This document shows positions 1-12,690 of a stretch of DNA of 64,000 nucleotides, piece after piece. This DNA is from Budorcas taxicolor (taxonomy: Eukaryota > Chordata > Mammalia > Artiodactyla > Bovidae). A model generated the notes under the pieces. It was not told the DNA's origin and did no database searches. It was given only the letters and a program-made list of their open reading frames with translations. Each line of letters opens with the position of its first letter. Positions within the stretch are counted from its first letter, which is position 1. The stretch spans positions 133,255,170 to 133,319,169 of the forward strand of contig NC_068910.1 in the NCBI RefSeq assembly GCF_023091745.1, read 5' to 3'. Both the position numbers and the translations under genes were made by a program.

Positions 1-307
1 ATCAAACCTGTAAATCCTAAGAGAAATCAACCCTGAATATTCATTGGAAGGACTGATGCTGCAGCTGAAGCTCCAATACTTTGGCCACCAGATGTGAAAC
101 TCCGACTCATTGGAAGAGACCCTGATACTGGGAAAGACTGAGGGCATGAAGAGAAGGGGGAGACAGAGGATGAGATGGTTGGATGGCATCACCTACTCAA
201 TGGATATGAGTGTGAGAGGACTCTGGGAAATAGTGAAGGACAAGGTAGCCTGATGTGCTGCAGTTTATGGGTTCGCGAAGAGTCGGACATGACTTAGCGA
301 CTGAACA
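1..307 (+). mobile_element. BovB LINE 3' end (5'-truncated or cut by window edge)
   Basis: The stretch matches the 3' coding and tail part of the other BovB copies in this window, from the segment 'ccaatactttggccacc' through the RQRMRWLDGIT-like coding part to the tail ending gacttagcgactgaaca. It is on the + strand and diverged, with broken reading frames. Its left limit may be set by the window. Confidence 0.85.
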
Positions 308-646
308 ATAAATTGCTTATATGTGGAATTTAAAAAGAAATGACACAAGTGATGCCACAGAAACAGATTCAGACTTAGAGAATGAACTTGCAGTTAACAG
401 AGAGAAAGGGTTGGGGGAAGGGATTTGGGATTGACATGTAAAACACTGGTATATTTAAAATGGATAACCAACAAGGACCTATTATATAGCACAAGGAAGT
501 CTGCATAGTATTACGTAACAACTTAAATGGGAAAAGGATTTGAAAAGAATAGATCCATGTATATGTATAACTGAATTGCTTTGCTGTGTACTTGAAACTA
601 ACACAACATTTTTAATCAACTATAATATAAAACAAAAAGTTAAAGA
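308..646 (+). mobile_element. LINE-1 3' end (ruminant/artiodactyl type)
   Basis: The sequence has the typical L1 3'-UTR wording: tatgtggaatttaaaaag, then ggataaccaacaaggacct, then tgtatatgtataactgaat and cttgaaactaacacaacatt, ending in an A-rich stretch. Orientation is +. It follows directly on the BovB tail, so the BovB may have inserted into or next to it. Confidence 0.75.
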
Positions 647-2035
647 ATTAAACATTTTGCAGTTAAAAAAAATCATGGTGGAAATCCTCCCAAATATTGA
701 AAAGCAATCTACACAGCCAGGAAGTTCAAGGAACTCCAAGTAAGATAAAGGAAAAGGATCCACAAACAGATTCATCATGAAAATACTGAAAGCCAAAGAC
801 AGAAAAGTTTTGAAAGCAGCAAGCGAAAATGAATTGTCACAAGGGAATCCCAATAAAATAGATGATTTCTCACCAGAAACAATGATGCCCAGAAAGACAT
901 AGAATAATATATTCAAAGTGCTTAAAGAAAAAAAAAAACTGTCAACCAAGAATCTTGTATTCAGCAAAGATACCTTTCAAATATGAAAATAAAATAAAGA
1001 TACTTCCTCATAAACAAATACTGAGGAAATTTTTTGCTAGCAGACTTAACTGATGAGAAATAAAGGAAGTTCTTTACAGTGAAAGCAGGTGACCCAGACA
1101 GGAATCTGAATCCATACAAAAAGACAAAGAGCACTGGGAAAGGTAATTATATAACTACAAAAGACAGTATACCTGCACATTTTTTCTTCTTTCTTCTCTT
1201 CACTGATTTAAAAGTCCATTATATAAAATAATATGTGTATAATGTACTACTGAGCATATAACATACAGAAATGTAACATTTTCCAGTGACAGCATAAAGG
1301 ATGGGCACAGGGGTAAAAGGGAAGATCTAGAAATGATAAATAAGGAAGTTGATGTAATAAGAACTATAGAGTTATATTTACTGTACTTTCTTATCTCAGC
1401 TTCAAAAGACGTGAAATTATAAAAAGTAATACAATCTAATGTTGGGTTTATAACACTGAGAGATGTAATATGTATAATAACAACATCACAAAACACTGGG
1501 GAAAGAGAATAAACCTACACAAGAGTGCCATTTTAATATCTCACTGGAATTGAGTTAGTATACATCTGAAGCTGATTCTCATGGGTTAAGACATTTATAG
1601 GAAGCCCTAGAACAACAGCTAAGAAAATAACAAAAAATATGGAGTGAACAAAAGTTAGCAGAATAATAAAGTGCTACATTATAAAATACATTATAAAACA
1701 TAAAGCACTCTAGAAAGAACAGGGTTATAAAGGCAAACTTGTGACATATAGAAACAGGTAAATGGCACACATAAATCCAACTGTATCCATAATGACATTA
1801 ACTGTGAAAGGACTAAACGATCTAATCTGAGGCAAGGATTGTCAGAATGGATTTTTAAAAAATGACATCCAACTATATACTGTTTATAGGACAAACGCTT
1901 TAGATTCAAGGTTATAATATGTTGAAAGTAAACGAATGGGAAAAATGACAAAACAGCAATCATAAGAAAACCCAGAGCGGCTGTACTAATAACAGACTTT
2001 TAAATAGACTTCAAAACAAAACAAAAACTAGGCTG
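647..2035 (+). mobile_element. Old LINE-1 (L1M-type) remnant, left part
   Basis: Around 900-1150 the pattern 'atattcaaagtgcttaaag ... ctgtcaaccaagaatc' is characteristic of old mammalian L1 copies, and 1780-2000 resembles the segment leading into the L1 endonuclease region. Divergence is high and all frames are broken. The same old element appears to resume at 3431 after a younger insertion. Confidence 0.55.
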
Positions 2036-3430
2036 TTTCCAGGACATGGAAGCAACCTAGATGTCCATCGACAGATAAATAGATAAGCTGTGGTACATAT
2101 ATACAATGGAATATTACTCAGCTATAAAAAGGAATGCATTTTAGCTGGGCTGGATGAAGCACAAGCTGGAATCAAGATTGCCGGGAGAAATATCAATAAT
2201 CTCAGATATGCAGATGACATCACCCTTATCACAGAAAGTGAAGAAGAACTAAAGAGCCTCTTGATAAACATGATAGAGGAGAGTGAAAATGTTGGCTTAA
2301 AGCTCAACATTCAGAAAACTAAGATCATGGCATCTGGTCCCATCACTTCATGGGAAATAGATGGGGAAACAGTGAGAGACTTTATTTTGGGGGGCTCCAA
2401 AATCACTGCAGATGGTGAGTGCAGCCATGAATTTAAAAGATGCTTACTCCTTAGAAGGAAAGCTATGACCAACCTAGATAGCATATTCAAAAGCAGAGAC
2501 GTTACTTTGCCAACAAAGGTCCGTCTAGTCAAGGCTATGGTTTTTCCAGTAGTCATGTATGGATATGAGAGTTGGACTGTAAAGAAAGCTGAGTGCCGAA
2601 GAACTGATGCTTTTGAACTGTGGTGTTGGAGAAGACTCTTGAGAGTCCCTTGGACTGCAAGGAGATCCAACCAGTCCATCCTAAAGGAGATCAGTCCTGG
2701 GTGTTCGTTGGATGTTGAAGCTGAAACTCCAATACTTTGGCCACCTGATGGGAAGAGCTGACTCATTGGAAAAGACCCTGAAGCTGGGAAAGATTGAGGG
2801 CAGGAGGAGAAGGGGATGACAGAGGATGAGATGGTTGGATGGCATCACTGACTCAATGAACGTGAATTTGGGTGGACTCCGGGAGTTGGTGTTGGACAGG
2901 GAGGCCTGGCATGCTGCGGTTCGTGGTGTCCCTAAGAGTAGGACATGACTGAGCGACTGAACTGAAAACTGAACTGAGTGAGATTGATGAACCCAGAGCC
3001 TATTATATACAGTGAAGTAAGTCAGAAAGAAAAAAACAAGTAATGTATACTAATGTGTTTACATGGAATCTAGAAAGATGATACCAATGAACCTATTTGC
3101 AGAGCAGCAATGGAGACACAAACATAGAGAACAGACTTGTGGACCCAGTGGGGGAAGGAGAGGAGGGGAAGAATTGAGAGAGCAGCATGGAAACATATAC
3201 ATTACCATATGTAAAATAGATAGCCAGTAAGAATTTGCTGTACGATTCAGGGAGCTCAACCTGGTGCTCTGTGACAGCTTTGAGGGGTGGGATGGGTTGG
3301 AGCAAGGTTCAAGAGAGAGGGGACATGTGTATACTTATGTATACTTATAGCTGATTCATGTTGATGTATGGCAAAACCAACGCAGTATTGTTAGGCAATT
3401 ATCCTCCAATTAAAATAAATTAAAAATGTT
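2036..3430 (+). mobile_element. Ruminant LINE-1 3' end, split by a BovB
   Basis: The left part (2036-2137) contains 'acatggaagcaacctagatg' and 'atattactcagctataaaa', typical of the L1 3' end. The right part (2967-3430) continues with gagcctattatatacagtga, agtaagtcagaaag, catgttgatgtatggcaaaac and an A-rich end. A BovB (2138-2966) separates the two, at the point where L1 would normally continue after gaatgcattt. Orientation +. Confidence 0.75.
2138..2966 (+). mobile_element. BovB LINE, 5'-truncated, nested in an L1 tail
   Basis: A BovB of about 0.83 kb begins within the reverse transcriptase and ends with the usual tail (gagcgactgaactgaaaac). An open frame of 223 codons (2090-2761, the first 16 or so codons from L1) retains the RT active-site motif YADD at 2207-2218 and the downstream thumb/C-terminal part (TKVRLVKAMVFPVVMYG, ELWCWRRLLRVPWTARRSNQ). 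The upstream RT and the endonuclease are absent, so it cannot be autonomous. Confidence 0.9.
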
Positions 3431-3960
3431 ACTGGGGAAAAAGCAGAACATTTGATGAAAGAATTACTCCATCAGGAAGATACAGCAATTAAAAGCATAT
3501 GTGCCTAACGTGTAACACCAAAATAAATGAGGGAAAAACTGACCAAAATGATGGGAGATATACAATTCGAAATTAATAGAGACTTTGATACCCCAATTTT
3601 AATAATGATTGGAATACTAAGCAGAAGATCAATAAGAAAATAGTAGACCTGAGTGAAGAAATAAACCAAATTGACCTATAAAACACTCCATCCAACAACA
3701 GCAGACTATATATTCTCAAGAGCACGTGAAACATGTCCAAAATAAGACTATATATTAGCCATAAAACAAATATTCATAAATAAAAAGGATAAAAATAACA
3801 TAAAATATGTTCTCAGACTACAATGGAATGAAATTAAAAATCAGCAACAGAAGGAATTTGGGAAATTATCAAATATGTGGAAATTGAATACTGCTCTCTT
3901 TAGTATATAATAGATCAAAGAAAAAATAAAAAGGGAAATTAGAAAATACCCTGTAGGCCT
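3431..3960 (+). mobile_element. Old LINE-1 remnant, right part
   Basis: The text resumes the old L1 interrupted at 2036. It contains segments resembling the endonuclease part of L1 ORF2 ('gactttgataccccaatttt', 'aacactccatccaacaacag', 'aatatgtggaaattgaatac'). It is heavily diverged, AT-rich and without an open frame. Confidence 0.55.
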
Positions 3961-5539
3961 AAGGGTCCACATGCGATACACAATAAAGTTCAGGAACCAT
4001 TGGACTCGATGATCTTTTAAGTTCAACCTGACCTCAAGCATCTTGGTTTCTGAGGTTCTAATCCTAAAGATGGAAGTAAAGCCATTAAAATGTGTCCTTC
4101 CCTGGCAAGAATGAATATGATCCAATGTTTTCTGTTAACACTGAGATTCCCTAGGGGAGGCCTTCTAAGGAAACCTGTGCTTGTAAAATAATACATGTGT
4201 CTCCAACCAGACCTTTTCTAACTAATCAGTTGAACAAGACAGCCTTGTGAATGGAGTTACCCTTTCCTTCCAACTCAGGAGAAGGATTAGATTTATTTTC
4301 TGATGTGCTCAGGATCCATTTGTGATCTATGCTTTTGGAACCATTGTTGACATTAGAATTGTCCAAAGGAAAATAAGTATGCTTTGGACTCAGAAAATAA
4401 GTCAACTGACACTATCCCTGAGGTCAGACTCTAAAGCTATCAATTAATTAGTCTGTGGAGTTGGGGGACTTCTCTTCAAGTTCAAGGGTATCCAGGGAGA
4501 AAGAGCATCTGTCTACTTCCTGTCTTTGCTCCCTACTCTAGCCTTTCCAGGTGCCCCATTTTCCTTTACCCACTAATCAGCCATGTTTTGAGGACTGGCT
4601 CCTTTTTAACCAGAAACAGAGAGAAGCTCCTTGACATAGGCAAAGAACCACCCTGTATTACTCAGTGTCGCTCTGATGTACAATGCTGGCTTTCCTCACC
4701 TGCTGCCCAGATACTTGGCGTGGGTCCCTTCCTGAAAGGCTTCTCTGAGCTGACCTGCAGGGCTTGACTGACTACGCAGATTTCTGACTTGTGGCTGGCA
4801 CTGGCCTGGTTCAGCCTTCTCTCCTGATCATTCACCCCTCCAGGGCCCAGTTTTCCCTCTTCTTCCCCCTCACTCTTGGTTCTCTGCCCAACACCCCTGA
4901 TTCCACTTTTCTAGCTTCAATCCACTGCTCTCAGAGGCCCTCTGTCAGCATGTGCCTTGCCCTCAGGATATTTGCTCTGCCCTCTGGGTTTTTGCCCCCT
5001 GAGCCTTGTAGCTCAGTTTACCCACACACTTTGACATACTCACATGCAGCCAGTGCCTGCTCTCTGCCAGGTCTGTAGCTGCCAAGGAGTTAACTTGTCT
5101 GAAATTCAGCCAAAGCTGACTCATGCTTCTTCTCTGAGGTTTCCTGGAGCCAAATGAAAGACGTGAAATGGTCTGTGAAACCTCATACGTCAGATGAGAT
5201 AATGTATACGAAAGGGCTTAAACTGTTAGCATGACACAAATATGAAGTATTGATAATAATAATATGCAGGAGCGGCATTGCATATGTCTTTGGGACATGG
5301 CTGGTCGCCGACCAGGAGTACCAGATGAGGGACAGAGATGGATCAGGGACATACAAGCAAAATGTTTACAAATCAGAATATTTGAGAACTGAGAGGTCTG
5401 GATTAAATAATTAAATAGGCAAATGAGAAAAGGGCAGTGCAAAAAAAAAAACAGAGCTCAGATTTTGTGACACAATCAGAGGCCCAGAAATAAGGAAGTG
5501 CGTAAAGGATTTCCATCAGCAAGTCCTTTTGGTTCTACC
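3961..5539. other. Intron sequence with no identified element
   Basis: No exon or repeat that I can name. A pyrimidine-rich part at 4790-5080 may be an old L2 remnant, but the match is too weak to call. A run of A is present near 5440. Confidence 0.4.
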
Positions 5540-6280
5540 CTCAAAATATATCCAGAATCTGGCCACTTGTTACCTACCACCTCCATAGCCATTACCTGTC
5601 TGGAATATTGTAGTAGCTCCACCTCCATAGCCATTACCTGTCTGGACTATTGTGGTAGCTCCTATCTGGTCTCCCTGCTTCCACCTTTGATTCCTTACAA
5701 TCCACTTTCGACATAACTGCCCTAGTGATCCTGCCAAAAGTAAGGTACTTCACATCGTGTCACTTCTGTGCTCAAAATGCTTTAATGTCTTCTTGTCCTT
5801 CTCAGGATAAAAGCTGAAGTCCCTTACCGTGGTTTATAAGGCTCTCTGTGGCATAGACCCCCATTACCCCTCCAGTCTCATCCTCTACCACCTACTCATC
5901 TGCTCCAGCCACCCTGGACTTCTTGTTGTTTCTTGAACACTCCAAGGTAACTCCTGTCTCATGGTCTTTGCCCCTACTATTTCCTCTACCTGGAGCCTCT
6001 TTCTGGCTGTTCATTCTCTCACTTCATTCAGGGCTAAGCTCCAGTCTTACCCTCAGTTTCAGAGGTCAGCTTGCCCTGACTTCTCTGTCTTAAGTAGCGC
6101 TTCTCAGTTCCATCATACACTATCCTTTTGCCCACCTGAATTTTGTATAGCACCGAAATAGGTAATATATAATAGATATTACATTATTGTAATAATGACG
6201 CTTCCAAAATGTAAGCTCCACGAGGATAGGAGTTTTGCTTGTCTTGTTCCCCACTTGCATTGTTGGATGAATGGTTGAAT
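5540..6280 (+). mobile_element. L2 LINE 3' region with internal tandem duplication
   Basis: The text has the L2 pattern: cttcacatcgtgtcacttct, then ctcaggataaaagctgaagt, ctccagccaccctggacttc and finally the 3' segment with tgtaagctccacgaggatag. It carries a 42-bp tandem duplication at 5579-5662. Old and non-coding. Confidence 0.7.
5579..5662. repeat. 42-bp tandem duplication (two copies)
   Basis: The unit at 5579-5620 is followed at once by a second copy at 5621-5662. Both start acctccatagccattacc and differ at two positions. It lies inside the L2 copy. Confidence 0.9.
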
Positions 6281-6724
6281 AAACAAATAGGATAGCAGAT
6301 TTAGTCTCCAATGATAAATCAAGATATTGAGGGTCAAAGAATTGTCTTAATCCTGAGCTTTACTATGGTCCTATAGAGACAGGGACCTATTCCCCAAGGT
6401 GACTGGTCTAAGATTTACAGGTTGTGATTTTTCCTCCAAGGAGGGAAAGGATAAGAAAAGTCCACCTGCCAGGCTCATGCCCATTCTGGAGCAGAGTTAT
6501 TCTAGGCATTGCCAGGGCAAGTCAAGGGCCCCAGTGGGGAGACTTCAGAGAAGTAGAAATTCTTATTGAATTCTCTCTCCAGGAGACCTATTTTTCTGGA
6601 ATTTGAGGTTTTTGGATCTTTGGGAGCAATTTCTCTTCATCGTTTCTCTTCTCTCTCAGGACATCTTTGGCCAGCTCAACTGCTTTCAGGTGGATGGTAA
6701 AGTAAACCAGCACAGTGGAAAAGA

Positions 6725-6905
6725 ACACGGGCAGTTGGTGCTAACCATTACTCTGTATTTCCTTCCTAATTGTGAGACCATTGGCAAGTTATTCTCAGAA
6801 CCTCACTACCTCGTCTGTAAATGGAGAACAGTGATAGTACCTTTGACAAACACAGACATTGTAAGGATGCAATGCGATCATGCATTTTAAGCACAACATT
6901 TGGCA
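6725..6905 (+). mobile_element. MIR-like SINE remnant
   Basis: It has the MIR layout: 'gagaccattggcaagttatt' followed by cctcactacctcgtctgtaa and 'ggagaacagtgatagtacc'. Diverged, no target duplication visible. Confidence 0.6.
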
Positions 6906-7009
6906 TGATGTTATGCTTGGCACATGTTCAGCTCTTATCGTTCTTAGGGTGGGAGTGCCAGAAGAAATAGTTCCCTTTGTTCAGGACAGCTCCTCACAGT
7001 TCCTGTCTA

Positions 7010-7160
7010 CAGAGCTTCTCAAACTTTAATGTTTATACGTATCACTTGGGACAGTCTTGTTAAAATGCGGTCTTATTCAGAAGATTGGGAAGGGGCCTGA
7101 GATTCTGCATTTCTAACCAGTTCCCAGGTTGTGATGGTGTCTCAGACCAAGCTCTGAATA
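7010..7160 (+). mobile_element. MER5A-like DNA transposon remnant
   Basis: It starts near gagcttctcaaactttaatg and contains atcacttgggacagtcttgt and gggcctgagattctgcattt, in the order known from the non-autonomous hAT element MER5A. No intact terminal repeats. Confidence 0.6.
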
Positions 7161-7282
7161 GTCAAGAGAAAATATAGGAGAAAGGCCTGGGGTATAAAAT
7201 ACTGGCGTTTCTGTGACGTTTCATAGTCTCTGATTCCAACCTTAAAGGAATCCTGAAATTACTACATCTTAACTCAAAAGAG

Positions 7283-7407
7283 AAGGAAATGGCAACCCAC
7301 TCCAGTGTTCTTGCCTGGAGAATCCCAGGGACAGGGGAGCCTGTTGGGCTGCCGTCTATGGGGTCGCATAGAGCTGGACACGACTGAAGTGACTTAGCAG
7401 CAGCTGC
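7283..7407 (+). mobile_element. Bov-A type SINE with 12-bp target-site duplication
   Basis: A typical Bov-A unit runs from aaggaaatggcaacccactc through gttcttgcctggagaatccc to ggacacgactgaagtgactt and a short gca tail. It is flanked by identical 12-mers aactcaaaagag at 7271-7282 and 7408-7419, which fixes its limits. Confidence 0.95.
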
Positions 7408-7419
7408 AACTCAAAAGAG

Positions 7420-10400
7420 CTGTTCTGTTTCTAGCCTCTTTCCCTTACGGTGTCCCTGAATCTGATTCCAGCCATACCCATCCCTCCCTACCATTTCAAT
7501 CTCACAAAAAATGCCTCGTGCAAAGACACTCACCCTTTTAAGGAAGTTTCACTCAAAACTAAGAGAGGAGAGAGAGATTTTCTCTTTTACTTAAATCTGC
7601 TCCTGGGCTTCCTCGGCCCTCAGACATATGGCCAGGCACTTGTTTTCATGGCTGTTTAATGGTTTGTAAAGCAATTGCTGGAGGAAACATTGCTACAGCA
7701 AGCCAGGCGAGAGAGAGAGCAAGGGATTCACGGGCCAGTGTTATCTTTGCTGAGCACCAGGGCTCTTCCAGCTTCTTTCCTCTCTCTGCCCGACAGAGAC
7801 AGATGGTTTCCAAATGGTCTGACCTACTGTTTGGCCAGACCTGACCAGATAGTCATCCATCAGCTGCCCTGTTAGGCCCCTTAGAGGGCACCCTGTGGCT
7901 TGAGGGAGGCAGAAGTTAGAGATTTCATTTACAGCTTACCACATCTCATAGCTATTGGAGTAGAGTTTTAAGCATGGAGAGTTCTTACTCCAGATGTAAG
8001 TAACTATCCCGATGCCCATATGTTCTGAGGTGGGATCAGCAGGTTTACATGGTAACATTCAAGTAATTAATCATAAGCTGATGCTTTAACAGTTTCAGGA
8101 CCCAAAGTGGGTTTGGTACTTGCAAAGATGTAAGCAGTACATATGGTATTATTAATTGGGAAAAAGGAGGTGATGTTCAGCTTTTTCCATTGCCTTGGCA
8201 CAATCTCTATTTTCTTACTAATTCTGAATGTTACTCATGAAGTCTCTGAAAGCTGCCTGGGAAGATCTCCAAATACATCTCCTCGTGGCTCTCCTAAGAG
8301 TATTGTGAAAAAAACCAAAAACAATCCTTTGAATGATCTCTAGGGCAAGAGAAGAGGGTAATATAAGTAAAGGGGTTGTGCAGACTAGGACTTAGAGGAC
8401 CTGGATCTAGTCCCAATTTGCCTCTCTTTTTGTGACTTTGAACATACTACTTAATTGATTTTACAAATTTTTAAGCACCTACTAGGTGGATTCAAGAAAT
8501 GTCTGGGTCTTATTATTTTTTTCTAACTATAAAATGAGATTGTTTATGAACTTGGCTTCTAAAATTTTTTAAATAAAGTGTGTTTATATTCTTTTCCTTC
8601 TTAAGATATAATTTGGTCACTAAAACTTGCCTATTGCTTGTAAATAAATTATACTTTACTTGCCAAAAAAATGCTTTACCAAAGTAAAAAGTTGTGAGGA
8701 CATTTGAATAATTAGAGCTGTCATGTAATGTAACTTGATCAAATCTATTAAAAGTAAAGATACATTAAAATAATTTTTAAAACTAAATAATATTTAAAAT
8801 ACCAAATGCATTAGAATTAAAAATGCACTGCAGCCCTCAGCATTATTTTTAGAGGGGGATCAAAAAGCACTGAACTTTTTGTTCAGTGATACTGAACTAG
8901 AAACAACCTTTGTGTCTCAGGAAAAAGAATGAGCGTGATAAAAGTAGAAGGTTGAACATAAATTCCCCCTTAGCTCCATCACTCATAGACATTTGATGCT
9001 TTGAATATTAGCTTCACTGGGGCGGGAAAGGACTAGGGTATAAAATAATATATATTTCCTCTATATAGCTTTTAGAATATTTTCCCCCAATTACTGTATA
9101 TATATTTATATATATACTCAAAATTACTTAAAAAATTTTTTCTCTATACACAGAAGAAATAAGATCAGAAAAAGACCCTAAAGAAAAGTTTCTCCCCACC
9201 CACCGTGCATATCTGGTACAAAATAGCATTCAGTAACCTTGGGTGTGCTTCTCTGGTTTGCGTAACATTTTTATCAGCTGAGGTTTATATATTTTGTATT
9301 TCACATTCTGATTTAGCATTCGGTTTGCATTTGGCCTGGATGATTTTGCCCAGTACCCTGGCTCTTGACTGGTTGTTTGCCTGGCCTCCCTCCTTGGACT
9401 TTTGGATTTGGAGAGGCAAGATCTGCAGGGCTTGTCTAGAGGACTGAGCCCCTTTCAGGAAAGTGGCCCGTCTGTGGTAGCTGGCCTCACCTTCTGTGAT
9501 GACCTGTCAGTTCACAACTTCCATTTTCACTATGATAATTTAAAAGCTGCAGTCCCATTGAACAGAATGAATTGAAAACCTTGCGCCCAGGACTATTCCT
9601 TGAAGAGATGAGACAGTTCAGTAAATCCCCTCTGCCATTCTGGAGGTGATGATGAGAAATGCGCCTCTGGACAACAAAGTGACAGGCTCCCTTGCCTGGG
9701 CTGGGGAAGAGGCTTTGGCCACCTTTTGCAATATGCTCATTGATAAGGAGGTGGATCTATCCCCTTGTATGAACATGGGACACTCCCACTTCTGGGCGCT
9801 CTGGATGTGGCTCACACATATCAGCAAAGTGGAGACACCTTAAGAAAGCTATCCCAAAGACAAGAACCTCTATTTTTCCAGCTTAAGGTTGAAAGGGCAT
9901 GGCTCACAGAATCAGTCATTGGCCAATTCTGATTTCTCCAATCTTTCTGAGTCAAAGAAAGGCTTATGAATAATTCAGGGCCACAGACCCTTGAATCCTA
10001 GGGGAAGGGCTTCTGCCAACACCGGAAGTGTGGTTTTCAGGGCAGTGGCCTGACAGACAGTGAGGGAAGTTTTGCCCTCGCGGGCTCTTGTGCAAGGAAC
10101 TGTTCCTCAGGAATAGTAGGGGACTTTGTGGCAAACTCTGTGAAATACAGTGGGACTCTGGCCTCTTATTGGAATATTTGTCTCTAGTTGGAATCGTTGA
10201 TAGATTTTTCTTTTGTCTTACTTTTTACTAATACTTTGATTTGAGTTGCACTTAATTTGGAGAGGAGAGTTAACCCCAAACTGCTGCACTTGGATGTGGG
10301 AAGAGATACGATATTCTTTGAGTTATCAGTTATATGCCAGGCACAGACTGACTGGATGCTTTATGTTATCTCATATAGCCCACAGCAGGGAGTTTATAAT

Positions 10401-11554
10401 TCAGGGTGGGGACGTATGACCACAGGAATATAAAATTTACTCCTGATTTTAGGAGTAAATGAATGGAATTCAAATAATATACGAATTCAGAAACAATATG
10501 TTCTTATAATCAGCCCCTGACACAGACCCCAGGGTTACCAAAATGATAGCTTGCATCAAATGACTATTTTTAAAAGAACCAGTATTTCTTTCAGAGTATA
10601 CCACATAAGAGACTACATTTAAAGAGAAAATTTAGCTGGGTTTTCATGTGGACAGTTATCATTATCTTGCAAGCAACTTTGCAGGTTTTGTAGCCAGTCA
10701 GAGGAGCCAGGGGCCAGGTTCAAAGTGGGAGCCTTTGGCAGGGCTGAAAACTTTGATCAAGATTCTGCCACATAGAAATTTCAGCAGAATGACTCTGTTT
10801 CATCGATTTAAGTTCATCACAGCAGGAGACAAGGCCTCAGAAGAAGAGTCCAGTCGTCTATCCTCTGATCTTCAGTTAATGACTACAGGAATGAAATGAG
10901 AAAACAGAATTTTATAGGCAACAAAAGTGGGGGCAAGGTGTAAATATAGAGGATTTCAAGTTAGCAAGATTTTGCTGAATTTAGTTATTTTTTTCTGTTT
11001 GTGACCAAAACAATCAGAGGAATGCCTCTGAGGGGAGATGGCAGGGGGTGAGTGAGGCGGCAGGCCAGGCTGCTGGTGGGTTGCATTCTGCAGGGTAGAT
11101 CGTGATTAAACCTTGGACAGTGCGATATGCTTATAATGATAATAGTAATAGCAGCACTTGGTGGGGGCTGGGGTAAATTGATAAGGCAGTGTTGCGATAA
11201 GGGTTTAAGAGGATACTCAGCCAGAATTATTAGTCCTATTGTTAAATTTCTGGTCAGAGAATATGGTTAGTCTTGGTAGCTCAGCTTGGGTGAAGAGGCT
11301 GCTCTTTGGTCACCCAGCTCCAGGCGTGGATCTCACACGACAGAGCAGAGAGCAGAGCTGGGCTGAGGGGCTGAGGCATGCACACAGCCAAGGCTGAGCT
11401 GCACTGCTCTTCTTGGGAGATGAGACAGAAGAAGACTGTGACCTCCTAGGTTCTCTCTACTTTCAATCTGGACACTCTCCTTGAATCAGGGAATACCTCG
11501 AGGCCTGGCTGTATAGCACCAACACTGCTTACCCAGAAAGGGAATGTCAGATCT
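7420..11554. other. Intron sequence, mostly unassigned
   Basis: Only a weak MIR-like piece near 8370-8470 and an AT-rich patch with TATATA runs near 9040-9118 stand out. Open frames of 60-83 codons occur (for example 9205-9447, 10648-10899) but show no family resemblance. Confidence 0.4.
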
Positions 11555-11680
11555 TCAGTTCATAGTACAGATGAGGAAGCTGGGGCACAGAGGAAGCACA
11601 TGATATCTTAAGTGAGTGCCAGGGCTGGACCAGAACTCACATCTAACTCCTGGCTCCTGGCCTAACAACTTTGGTGCCTT
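11555..11680 (-). mobile_element. MIR-like SINE remnant
   Basis: Contains cagatgaggaagctggggca, cagagg and 'gctggaccagaactcacatc', the reverse-strand reading typical of MIR. Confidence 0.5.
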
Positions 11681-12439
11681 TGACTGATGGTCAGTTCTGC
11701 AGCTGGAAGGACATTGAAGGCTGACAGAGAAGAACAGCAGAGCCATGCAGACAGAGAGAGTGGAGGAGGCAGCTGGTAGGAAATGGAAAGGCCATAGAGT
11801 CAAAATACCCATTCTTGCTGGCCATATCCCCAAGACAAGTGTGAGTCCCAGATGTTCTTTAACAGAGGCATAAACAGTAACACAGAAAAACTACACAGAG
11901 GGGTTGACCAAAGGCCATGACATTTGTGCCTAATGACTAAGCACCCTATTTATTTGGATTCTTAACCTTACGTTGTCCTTTTAAGTGATGGGAGACCGCC
12001 TCCATTCCTCTGTGGTCATTTGGTTTATGACTCCAGTTTAAAATCTATCTGCCTACTTGTCTCAGGTTCTAGGCTCCAGGGAGATGAAGGTGATGAGCTT
12101 GGGCCACGTGATTTGCCTGCAGTGTTTTGCTGTTCTGCACAGGGGCTATAGAGAAGAACAATGAGCAAATTCATGAGTCAACATTATATTTATCCTTCTA
12201 TTGTGAGGAATGCTGCCTCTACTTGTGTGAAGCATAATCATTTGTTAGCTTAAGTAAGACATTTCCCTGCCCACTGATAAGGAAACAAAAAGGCATTTAC
12301 TGTGCTAGTCTCTAGAATGTGAAATGCAAGCTATGGTCTTTTCTGTTTGTTTGTCTTTAGCTTTCATTTATGATCACAGGCTTAAGGGTTGAAGGGGGCC
12401 TTGGAGGACCGCCAGCTTCACCACCCCATTCTGTGCAGG

Positions 12440-12690
12440 AAGCCCCTTCCTAACATCCTTGCTGGTGGTTCAGACCCTTTCTCTCTGCATCCCCACTGTG
12501 AGTTGCTGCTACCTCTGTCTCAACACTTACTTCATTTTGCTTTAAATTACAGTTATTTGAGGACTTTTCTTAAGTCTCAGCTGTGAGCCCCTGAGGACAG
12601 AAATCCTATCTCATTCCTCTTTGATATCCCACAGCCCCCAACCCAGAGCCTGGCCCACTCTCCATAAACATTTGAATGAGAGACAGTGTT
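12440..12690 (+). mobile_element. L2 3'-end remnant
   Basis: The 3' end carries 'ctgtgagcccctgaggacag', aaatcctatctcattc and agagcctggcccactctcca followed by aaacatttgaatgag, the recognisable order of the L2 terminus. Confidence 0.6.
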
